From: Streptomyces huiliensis
GTDB lineage: Bacteria; Actinomycetota; Actinomycetes; Streptomycetales; Streptomycetaceae
Length of the DNA: 37,259 nt
NCBI RefSeq assembly: GCF_020037025.1
Contig: NZ_JAIQLH010000145.1
Coordinates: 1-37,259, forward strand
Reading direction: 5' to 3'
Positions within the stretch are counted from its first letter, which is position 1; each line of letters opens with the position of its first letter. Shown here piece by piece: positions 9,548 through 16,055 of this stretch. A program made the position numbers and the translations under genes. Under the pieces are notes generated by a model that saw only the letters and a list, made by a program, of their open reading frames with translations, ran no database searches and was not told where the DNA came from.

Positions 9548-9689
9548 TTTCCCCTCCTCCCGCGGAGCTTGCCGCGGACTCGGCGGGATATGTACGCTCG
9601 CGCCTTCCGGAAGTACGGGGTACACACGGCCGCGGCCGTCGGGCGAACCGCCCCGCGGCGCCCGGCCACTGGAGCGCGGGAGAGCGAGC

Positions 9690-10478
9690 ATGACGGACGG
9701 GACCACGGCGGGCGGGACCACGGCGGACCGACGGTGGACGCGGCGGCATCCGGGCCTGCCGGGCGCCCCGCGCCTGGTCTGCTTCCCGCACGCCGGCGGC
9801 GGGGCGAGCGCCTACCGGGGCTGGGCCGACCGGCTGGCGCCGGAGGCCGAGGTACTGCTGGTGCGGTACCCGGGCCGCGAGGACCGGTTCGAGGACCCGC
9901 TGATATCCGACATGGCCACGCTCGCCGACCGCGTCACCGCCGCGCTGCCGCTCTCGGCGGACCGGCCGCTGACGCTGTTCGGCCACAGCATGGGCGCGGC
10001 CGTCGCCTTCGAGGTGGCGCGGCGGATCGAGGCCGCCTGCCCGGGCGGGCTGGCCCGGCTGTGCGTCTCCGGCCGGCCCGCCCCGCACGCGGCCCCGGAG
10101 TCACAGGTGCACCTGCTGCCCGACGAGGACCTGGTGGAGGACCTGCGCGCGCTCGCCGGGACCTCCGACGCGATCCTCGACGACGAGGAGTTCCGCGCCC
10201 TGTTCCTGCCCGTCGTGCGCAGCGACTACCGGCTGATCGAGACGTACCGGCCGGTGCCGGGCGCGCGGATCACGGCGCCCGTGTCGGCGTTCTGCGGCAC
10301 CCACGACCCGCACGTCCGGCCGGAGGAGATGCCGCGCTGGCGCGAGGTGACGTCCGGCGGCTTCACCCTGCGCACCTTCTCCGGCGGGCACTTCTACCTC
10401 CAGGACCACCTGGACGGGATCGTCGCCGAGGTGGCCGGCCTGCTCGGGCCGGCGGAGGCGGCGTCGCTCGCCGGGTGA
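9690..10478 (+). CDS. Type II thioesterase
   Basis: External editing thioesterase of 262 residues, alpha/beta-hydrolase fold. The ATG at 9690 is preceded by GGGAG and begins just before the family's conserved entry PRLVCFPHAGGGAS, which supports this start over upstream alternatives. The catalytic triad is visible: Ser100 in GHSMG, Asp206 in THDPH and His234 in SGGHFY. In NRPS/PKS clusters such enzymes hydrolyse misprimed or stalled acyl groups from carrier-protein arms; they do not normally release the product, which here may fall to the thioester reductase domain. It is transcribed divergently from the left NRPS operon and converges on the response regulator. Its stop codon lies inside a nine-base tandem repeat. 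Confidence 0.95.
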   Translation: MTDGTTAGGTTADRRWTRRHPGLPGAPRLVCFPHAGGGASAYRGWADRLAPEAEVLLVRYPGREDRFEDPLISDMATLADRVTAALPLSADRPLTLFGHSMGAAVAFEVARRIEAACPGGLARLCVSGRPAPHAAPESQVHLLPDEDLVEDLRALAGTSDAILDDEEFRALFLPVVRSDYRLIETYRPVPGARITAPVSAFCGTHDPHVRPEEMPRWREVTSGGFTLRTFSGGHFYLQDHLDGIVAEVAGLLGPAEAASLAG

Positions 10479-10542
10479 GTCGGGTGAGTCGGGTGAGTCG
10501 GGTGAGTCGGGTGAGTCGGTGAGTCGGGTGAGCCGGGTGAGT
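10472..10542 (+). repeat. Nine-base tandem repeat (CGGGTGAGT), eight copies
   Basis: Eight consecutive copies of CGGGTGAGT, the sixth one base short (CGGTGAGT) and the seventh with a final C. The stop codon of the thioesterase is in the first copy; the rest fills the gap to the convergent response regulator. It is a likely slippage tract. No hairpin terminator is obvious here. Confidence 0.9.
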
Positions 10543-10569
10543 ACGGCCCCCGGCCCGTCATCGCGGGGT

Positions 10570-11367
10570 TCACGCCGTCGAGCGCTGCTCCGCCACCCCG
10601 CCCGCGACGCCGATCTCGTACGCGAGGATGACCGCGTCCACCCGGTTGCGCAGGGCGAGCTTGCGGCAGATGCGGTTGAAGTGCGACTTCACCGTGGCCT
10701 CGGACAGCACCAGGACGTCGGCGATCTGCTGGTTGGTCAGGCCCTGGGCGACCAGCCGGAAGATCTGCAGTTCGCGCGGGGTGAGTAAGGCCAGCTCCCC
10801 GGCGGGCCTGAGCGCCGCGGCCGGGTGGTCGTCGCGCAGGGCCGCCAGCACCTGGCCGACGATGTGCTCGCTCATCGCCACGCCGCCCCGGGCCACGGAC
10901 CGCACTCCGGCCACGATCTCCTCCGAGGACTCGCGCTTGTGGAGGAAGCCCCGGACGCCCGCCCGCGCGGCCCCCAGGATCCGGCTCTCGGTCAGTCCGG
11001 TCGTGGAGGTGAGGAGGACGACGCCGGCGTAGCGCCCCGCGTGGTCCTCGACGAGGCGGCGGGCCACGCCGAGGACGTCGGGGCCGGGGAGGTCGGCGTC
11101 GATCAGGACGACGTCGGGGCGGTGGAGGCGGGCCAGCTCCATGAGGGTGTCGCCGTTGCCGGCCTCGCCCTGCACCCGGAACGCCGGGTCGGCCTCGAAG
11201 AGGGCGCGCAGTCCGCGGCGGACCAGGGGCTGTTCGTCGCCCAGCAGGAGTCCGAAGCGCGCTCCGCCGCCGCCTCCGCTTCCGGCGCCCGGTACCTGGC
11301 CGGCCGGCCGCGTCGCGCACCTTTCCGTCCGTTCGGCCACACCGCGTACGGCACCAACGCCCCCCAT
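10570..11367 (-). CDS. NarL/LuxR-family response regulator (orphan, TTA codon)
   Basis: Two-domain DNA-binding regulator of about 265 residues. The receiver domain has the acidic pair GDE, the phospho-acceptor Asp in VVLIDADLPG, Thr/Ser in LLTSTT and Lys in GFLHKR, so the phosphorylation site looks intact. The C-terminal LuxR helix-turn-helix is LTPRELQIFRLVAQGLTNQQ and onwards. I place the start at the ATG at 11367, eight bases after GGGGGA; a GTG at 11373 is in frame but too close to that site. No histidine kinase is encoded nearby. Leu194 is encoded by TTA (10788-10786), suggesting bldA-dependent translation. It sits inside the cluster between thioesterase and methyltransferase and is a candidate activator for the shared promoter box, though nothing proves this. 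Confidence 0.92.
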   Translation of the reverse strand: MGGVGAVRGVAERTERCATRPAGQVPGAGSGGGGGARFGLLLGDEQPLVRRGLRALFEADPAFRVQGEAGNGDTLMELARLHRPDVVLIDADLPGPDVLGVARRLVEDHAGRYAGVVLLTSTTGLTESRILGAARAGVRGFLHKRESSEEIVAGVRSVARGGVAMSEHIVGQVLAALRDDHPAAALRPAGELALLTPRELQIFRLVAQGLTNQQIADVLVLSEATVKSHFNRICRKLALRNRVDAVILAYEIGVAGGVAEQRSTA

Positions 11368-11601
11368 TGTCACGTTCCCCCATCAGACGAGTCGTCGCAG
11401 GTAAGCCGGCGCGTGCACCGCGCGGAACCGGGAAAACCATTACCGGTCACAGCGTAGGCGAGCTTTCTCGGGTTCCAAGGGGCCGGATCATTGCGGTCGC
11501 AGATTGGCGTGAATTCCATTTGCCCTTGGCAGGGGCCTGCTGGTGGCCATGGCCGACTTTTGGCCGGAACGCTGACTTTGAACGCCCTTTACGAGATGAT
11601 A

Positions 11602-11616
11602 ACCATTCCCAATGGT
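11602..11616. promoter_or_regulatory. Inverted repeat ACCATT-CCC-AATGGT upstream of the response regulator
   Basis: Perfect six-base arms around CCC, in an unusually AT-rich patch of the 452-base gap (11374-11825) between the methyltransferase and the regulator it precedes. Possible operator or promoter-proximal site; no partner is known. ACCATTACCG also occurs at 11438-11447 and at 13732-13741. Apart from this site and the terminator at 11790-11815 I see nothing in the gap. Confidence 0.35.
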
Positions 11617-11789
11617 GGCTACACGTAATCGATATCCGGCCATCGGCGGACGGCCCGTTCCCGCCGCCGGCGGCCGACGAACCACCTTCAGGTGGGCGAC
11701 CGGGACAGATGTCCGCAAACAGCGTCCGGCTGCCCGGATGCCCGCAAGGACGCTCAAGTCAGCTGATGCGCCGTCGGGTTGCGCGGCGC

Positions 11790-11815
11790 CCGGGGCCGCC
11801 GGTCCGCGGCCCCGG
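11790..11815 (-). terminator. Hairpin terminator of the methyltransferase gene
   Basis: Perfect ten-base arms CCGGGGCCGC / GCGGCCCCGG with a six-base loop, eleven bases past the methyltransferase stop. No T-run follows, as is common in Streptomyces. Confidence 0.65.
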
Positions 11816-11825
11816 AGCGGCCGGA

Positions 11826-13409
11826 TCAGGCCCAGTGCAGCGAGCGCAGCGCCGCGTGGTCCGGCGCGCCGCCGGGAGTGAGCGGGAAGTCCTCCAGCAG
11901 GACGAACCGGCCCGGCCCGGCCGCCGGGTCGGCCAGCCGCTCGCGCACATGGGCGCGGAGCTTGGCCGGGTGCAGGTTCTCGACCCTGCCGTACCACGGC
12001 CGGCTCACGGGCCGGCGCGGGGGAGCGGGTTCGGCCGGGAAGCGGACCTCGGGAGCCGGGCCGCCGCCGTCCGGCGTCCGCACGAACGCGACGTCGAACG
12101 CGCCGTCCGGCAGCGAACGGGCCCAGCTCAGCCGGACGGTGTACGGCAGCGCACCGTCGCCCTCGCCCAGCTCCCACAGGTCCTCCGGCTCGACCGCGCC
12201 GCGTGCCGCCCCGGCCGCCGCCCGGACCGCCTCCCCGGCGGTCGCCGGACGGCCGGGGCGGGACAGCAGCTCGGCGGCCAGCCGGTCGGCGAGGATCCGG
12301 GCGTTGGGGACGCCCAGCAGGCCCAGCGCCGCCGGCCGCTCCGCCGCCAGCCGGCGCCGCAGCTCCGGCACGCCCCCCACGGCGGACCACGGCTCCCAGG
12401 CGGGCGCCACCGGCTCGCCGCCCGGGACCGCGTCCAGCCGGATCACCGCGTCGTACCGGTACCGGTTCATCTCGGTGGCCCGCCGGCCGCGCCGGGGCAC
12501 CACCGCGACGTGCGCGACCCGCGGCAGCCGGCCGAGCAGTCCGGTGAAGTACGAGGGATCGATGAGGAGTTCCGTCCCGGTGCAGCAGCGCCGCTCGACC
12601 AGCACCTGCACCTTCTCGGCCGGTGCCCGCTCCGGGGCGCGGGCGAGCTCCAGGCCGGCGGAGAACGCCCGGTTGACGGCGGGCGAGCGGATGTCGCCGA
12701 CGAACAGGAACCCGCCCTCGGCGACGGCGTCCACCGCCCCGCGCACCACGCGGTCCAGGTACTCCTCGTCCGGGAAGTACTGTGACACCGAGTTGACCAC
12801 GAAGCCGTTGACGGAGCCCGGCGCCACCGCCGAAAGGTCGTCCGCGGGCGCCTGGAACAGCTCCAGGCCCGCCGGCGGCCGGCCGCCGAACGAGGCCCGG
12901 ATGCGCTCGACCGCGCCCGCCGAGATGTCGCTCGCCAGATAGCGGCCGGTCCCCTCGACCAGCCGGTGCAGCAACAGGCCCGTCCCACAGCCCACTTCGA
13001 GCAGCCGGCGGGCGCCCAGCCCCCGGATCCTGCGCACCGTGCCGTCCACCCAGTCGCGCATGTCGTCCTCGGACAGCTCGGCGCCGGTGTAACTGCTCAG
13101 CCAGCCGCGGATGTCGAACGTCGGGTCGTCCGGTGCCGGCTGGGCGTACACGTGGTCGTAGACGCCCTGCCACTCGGCCACGTACTGCCGGCCGAGCTCC
13201 GCGCCGCCGGCCGCCACGGCCTCGTTGCGGCGCGGCATCACGTACGCGGTCCGGGTCCGGGTCCCGTCCGCGTGCTCGTCGACGAGGACCGCCGAGCGTT
13301 CGACGCCGGGGTGGGCGTCCAGGGCCCGCTCCAGCGCGCGCAGGCTCTCCTCGGTGACGGCCTCCCGGCCGTTCCGTACGGTCGGCGTCCCCGGGACGGG
13401 AGCGGACAT
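11826..13409 (-). CDS. Free-standing methyltransferase derived from an interrupted A domain
   Basis: SAM-dependent methyltransferase of 527 residues, ATG start behind AAAGGAGA. The core resembles the methyltransferase domains inserted in NRPS adenylation domains: LLEVGCGTGLLLHRL near residue 140, and NSVSQYFPDEEYLDRVV. What flanks it looks like a split A-domain tail. Residues about 20-62 (LRALERALDAHPGVERSAVL) match the strand after A8, and the last 50 residues (LRAHVRERLADP and FVLLEDFPLTPGGAPDHAAL) match A10 with the catalytic lysine of NGKVDR replaced (GGAPDH). No A-domain core or ATP motif is present, so it can only methylate, presumably N- or C-methylating a carrier-bound residue in trans. 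It reads away from the N-oxygenase gene and ends at a hairpin. The target is unknown. Confidence 0.88.
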   Translation of the reverse strand: MSAPVPGTPTVRNGREAVTEESLRALERALDAHPGVERSAVLVDEHADGTRTRTAYVMPRRNEAVAAGGAELGRQYVAEWQGVYDHVYAQPAPDDPTFDIRGWLSSYTGAELSEDDMRDWVDGTVRRIRGLGARRLLEVGCGTGLLLHRLVEGTGRYLASDISAGAVERIRASFGGRPPAGLELFQAPADDLSAVAPGSVNGFVVNSVSQYFPDEEYLDRVVRGAVDAVAEGGFLFVGDIRSPAVNRAFSAGLELARAPERAPAEKVQVLVERRCCTGTELLIDPSYFTGLLGRLPRVAHVAVVPRRGRRATEMNRYRYDAVIRLDAVPGGEPVAPAWEPWSAVGGVPELRRRLAAERPAALGLLGVPNARILADRLAAELLSRPGRPATAGEAVRAAAGAARGAVEPEDLWELGEGDGALPYTVRLSWARSLPDGAFDVAFVRTPDGGGPAPEVRFPAEPAPPRRPVSRPWYGRVENLHPAKLRAHVRERLADPAAGPGRFVLLEDFPLTPGGAPDHAALRSLHWA

Positions 13410-13478
13410 GTGCGTCTCCTTTTCCGGCCGGGCGGGCCCGCTGCGGGTGCCCCGGCGAATAACAGGTGGCGGTGTGTT

Positions 13479-13497
13479 ACCGGCCGGACCGGCCGGT
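13479..13497. promoter_or_regulatory. 19-base perfect palindrome upstream of the methyltransferase
   Basis: ACCGGCCGG-A-CCGGCCGGT, followed by further ACCGGT/GGCCGGT elements to about 13520, in the gap between the divergent methyltransferase and N-oxygenase. It could be an operator for a dimeric repressor; GC-rich palindromes also arise by chance in such DNA. Confidence 0.35.
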
Positions 13498-13625
13498 CAA
13501 CGGACCGGTAAAAGGCCGGTCGACAGGATTGGCGCACATGCTAACCGGCGGATTTCCCGCCCGGAAGGCATCCCGGCGGTGTTCCGCGGCGAACCGGGCG
13601 TCCGGTCAACACCCGCTTTTCCACT

Positions 13626-13689
13626 CCTGGTTGCACGGCCCAATGCGTACCCAGGTTGGACGACCGGTCCCCGACGGCGCTGGTAGCGT
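13626..13689 (+). promoter_or_regulatory. Cluster promoter upstream of the YqcI/YcgG N-oxygenase
   Basis: TACCCAGGTTGGACGAC (13648-13664) followed by extended -10-like TGGTAGCGT (13681-13689). A degenerate copy (CCTGGTTGCACG, from 13626) lies 25 bases upstream, the same offset as in the left NRPS promoter. Transcription starting about seven bases past the -10 would make the ATG at 13702 nearly leaderless, which argues for a start at 13759. Confidence 0.6.
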
Positions 13690-13758
13690 CCTCGCCGACC
13701 GATGCCCTGGGTGAGGGGCAGCCTGCCGCGGAACCATTACCGTCGGGGTGAGACTGAA

Positions 13759-14559
13759 TTGTCGGACAACGTCATTGGTGAAACCCCGGCATGGGGTCCC
13801 GCACTCATAGAGGAATTGCAGCGGACGCTGCTGTCGGAAACGTCGCCCTTTCCCTGCACCTTCGCCGTGGCCGGAACGAAGCGGGACACCCTGCGCTACG
13901 GTTTCGTCGAATCGCTGGACGACGAGGAGAGCTGGGCGCCGCTGGGCGACCTCCTCACCGAGTACCTCGGGCAGTACCGCGAACTCGGCCGGGAGACCTC
14001 GCTGATCGTCTTCTTCCGGCCGGACGGGGTGACCCGGACCCTGGAGCGGTACCGCGAGCGGTTCTGGGCGGTCCTCCAACACCTGCACGACCACGACCGC
14101 GAGCCCTGGCCGGCGGAGGTGCCGCAGGACACCGAGGACCCGTGGTGGGAGTTCGGCTTCGGCGGCACGTCCATCTTCGTGGTCTGCAACACCCCCGCGC
14201 ACGTGCTGCGCCGCAGCCGGCACAGCCCCGCCTTCTTCATCACCTTCCAGCCGCGCTGGGTCTTCGAGGAGCTGGGCGCCGACACCCCGCCCGGCGCGGC
14301 GGCGCGGCGGACCATCCGCAAGCGGCTGAGCCGCTACGACGCCGTCGAGGCCGCGCCCGAACTGGGCTCCTACGGCGACCCGGACAACCGCGAGTGGCGG
14401 CAGTACTTCCTCGCCGACGAGCCGGGGGCCGAGCAGGAGCCCGGGACCGCGGCCCGCTGCCCGTTCCGGCACGGCGGCGGGCCCGAGGTCCCCGCGGGTC
14501 AGGCCACCGGCCGGGACAGCACCAGCCGCTTGACGCCGAAGATGGTCGGCGACTCGTAG
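13759..14559 (+). CDS. YqcI/YcgG-family (GntA/DcsA/GrbE-like) N-oxygenase
   Basis: About 266 residues. I choose the TTG at 13759 because GGGGTGAG lies just upstream; an in-frame ATG at 13702 has no ribosome site and sits almost on the predicted transcription start. Family features: PFPCTFAVAGTKRDTLRYGFV near the N-terminus, ERFWAVLQHLHDHDREPWP, a WWEFGFGGTSIFVVCNTPAH-type core followed by SRHSPAFF and FQPRWVFEEL, then YDAVEAAPELGSYGD, EWRQYFL and CPFRHG. Known members include arginine N-hydroxylase DcsA, GntA, and GrbE of graminine clusters. I infer N-hydroxylation of arginine or a similar guanidine/amine substrate. The last 61 bases overlap the convergent P450 gene. Its closest functional partner is probably the SznF-like gene across the P450. 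Confidence 0.82.
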   Translation: MSDNVIGETPAWGPALIEELQRTLLSETSPFPCTFAVAGTKRDTLRYGFVESLDDEESWAPLGDLLTEYLGQYRELGRETSLIVFFRPDGVTRTLERYRERFWAVLQHLHDHDREPWPAEVPQDTEDPWWEFGFGGTSIFVVCNTPAHVLRRSRHSPAFFITFQPRWVFEELGADTPPGAAARRTIRKRLSRYDAVEAAPELGSYGDPDNREWRQYFLADEPGAEQEPGTAARCPFRHGGGPEVPAGQATGRDSTSRLTPKMVGDS

Positions 14560-15737
14560 AACACCGGGGGCTCGGCGAACCGGGGCTCCGGGCAGCGCTC
14601 CAGCAGCCGGGACAGCGCGATCCTGGCCTCCATCCGGCCCAGCGGCGCCCCGATGCAGAAGTGGATGCCGTGCCCGAAGGACAGGTGGGGGTTGGGGCTG
14701 CGCGTGACGTCGAAGGTCTCCGGGTCCGCGAACTGCCGCTCGTCGTGGTTGGCGGACAGCACCCAGGAGGCGACCATCGTGTCCGCCGGGATGTCCACCC
14801 CGCCCAGGATGGTCTCCCGGGTGGTCAGCCGGTACGCCAGCGGGGCCGGCGGGCTGAAGCGGAGTACCTCCTCCAGCGCCGCGGGCACCTTCTTCGGATC
14901 CGCCCGCAGTGCGGCCAGGGCCTCCGGGTTGTCGTTCAGGCAGAGCAGGCTGTTGCCCAGGAGCAGGGTGGTGCTGATGTGCCCGGCCAGCAGCAGCATC
15001 AGCGTGATGGTGAACACCTCGCTCTCGCTCAGCCGTTCACCCTCCACCTCCGCGGCCACCAGCCGGCTGAGCACGTCGTCCGACGGGTGCCGCCGCCGGT
15101 GCGCCGCGTGGCCGAGGACGTACGACTCCATCTCCAGCAGCAGGTGGTTCATCGCGTCCGGCACCTGGAGGCGCGCCGAGTCCACCGCGCCGGTGTCGTG
15201 GTGCGCCGAGACCAGCGCGTCGGCCCAGCCCCGGAACATGGCGTGGTCCGCGGCCGGCACGCCCAGCAGCTCCGCGATCACGGTCACCGGCAGCGGGTTG
15301 AAGAACGCCTCCACCATCTCGACCTCGTCGCGGCCCGCCATCGCGTCCAGCAGCCGCGCCGTGATCTCCTCGATCTTGCCCTCCAGGGCCAGCACCGCGC
15401 GCGGCGTCAGCGCCTGGGAGACCAGCTTGCGCAGCTTGCCGTGGCGCGGCGGGTCGGTGACGCTCAGGTGGCCCTTGAGGAGGTTGGGCACCGTGCGCTC
15501 GCCCTCCGGGGTGCGCACGGTGACCGGAGCGGCCGGAACCAGCCGGCCGAAATCCGAGGAAAAGGTTTCCGCGTCCTTCAGCATCCGCTGCGTCTCGGCG
15601 AATCCGAAAACCTGGTAGGTGCCGGTCGCCTCGTCGCGCAGCACCGGATTCTCCCGGCGGTTCGCGGCCAGCCAGCCGCGCAGCGCCCGGCCGCCGTCCG
15701 CCGTACCGGGGGGTGGGCCGGTCACGGTTTCGGTCAT
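14499..15737 (-). CDS. Cytochrome P450 with non-canonical I-helix
   Basis: Soluble bacterial P450 of 412 residues. ATG start (MTETVTG) behind AAAGGTG; the frame is open further upstream but without a site. ExxR motif EEVLR; heme loop FGHGIHFCIG with axial Cys361. The I-helix reads AGHISTT, so the usual acid of AGx(D/E)T is Ile254 and the threonine is Ser255. Such P450s occur in Streptomyces tailoring, but proton delivery must differ from the textbook pair. Its role (hydroxylation, epoxidation or coupling of the assembled chain, perhaps on a carrier protein) cannot be read from sequence. It lies between the two N-oxidation genes, divergent from the SznF-like gene and tail-to-tail with the N-oxygenase. 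Confidence 0.95.
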   Translation of the reverse strand: MTETVTGPPPGTADGGRALRGWLAANRRENPVLRDEATGTYQVFGFAETQRMLKDAETFSSDFGRLVPAAPVTVRTPEGERTVPNLLKGHLSVTDPPRHGKLRKLVSQALTPRAVLALEGKIEEITARLLDAMAGRDEVEMVEAFFNPLPVTVIAELLGVPAADHAMFRGWADALVSAHHDTGAVDSARLQVPDAMNHLLLEMESYVLGHAAHRRRHPSDDVLSRLVAAEVEGERLSESEVFTITLMLLLAGHISTTLLLGNSLLCLNDNPEALAALRADPKKVPAALEEVLRFSPPAPLAYRLTTRETILGGVDIPADTMVASWVLSANHDERQFADPETFDVTRSPNPHLSFGHGIHFCIGAPLGRMEARIALSRLLERCPEPRFAEPPVFYESPTIFGVKRLVLSRPVA

Positions 15738-15870
15738 GCGTTCCACACCTTTCCACTTCGATTCCCGCGCGCCCGGTTCAGGTTCCCGGCCGGCGCAGCC
15801 ACCATAACCGTCCGCCGCTCCCCGGCACACCACCGAGGGACGTCAACTCCGGGTGGAGCAAGGGGGTTAC

Positions 15871-15911
15871 AACCCTGGTTGGACGACGTCCGTCCGCAAT
15901 GCTGGTTGAAT
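15871..15911 (+). promoter_or_regulatory. Cluster promoter of the SznF-like/NRPS-PKS operon
   Basis: AACCCTGGTTGGACGAC (15871-15887) followed by extended -10-like TGGTTGAAT (15903-15911). The box core AACC-CT-GGTT is almost a dyad and so might also serve the divergent P450. It leaves a leader of about 140 bases before the ATG at 16056. Confidence 0.55.
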
Positions 15912-15931
15912 TTCCGGCGCTTGAGGCCGCG

Positions 15932-15993
15932 CGCGAGGAGTGACGCGAGAAGCGTCGCGCGGAGTGTTTCGCGAGGAGTGTTCGCGAGGAGTG
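15932..15993 (+). repeat. Four 11-base direct repeats CGCGAGGAGTG in the leader
   Basis: Copies at 15932-15942, 15956-15966 (CGCGCGGAGTG), 15970-15980 and 15983-15993. They lie in the predicted untranslated leader of the SznF-like gene, and three of them contain the Shine-Dalgarno-like GAGGAG followed by TG. No function is known. Confidence 0.8.
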
Positions 15994-16055
15994 CGCCGCC
16001 CACCGGTGCCGAAGCCTCCCTGCCCCCGGTAGATGGACCACGAAAGGGAAAACGC

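Noticed and set aside
9347..9689. A small gene in the gap between the left NRPS and the thioesterase
   Set aside because: No frame with a ribosome site or recognisable motif; the region holds promoter elements.
10472..10542. CRISPR-like array
   Set aside because: Nine-base units are contiguous, with no spacers and no cas genes; it is a microsatellite.
13702..13704. ATG at 13702 as the N-oxygenase start
   Set aside because: It has no ribosome site and lies within a few bases of the predicted transcription start; TTG 13759 is preceded by GGGGTGAG.
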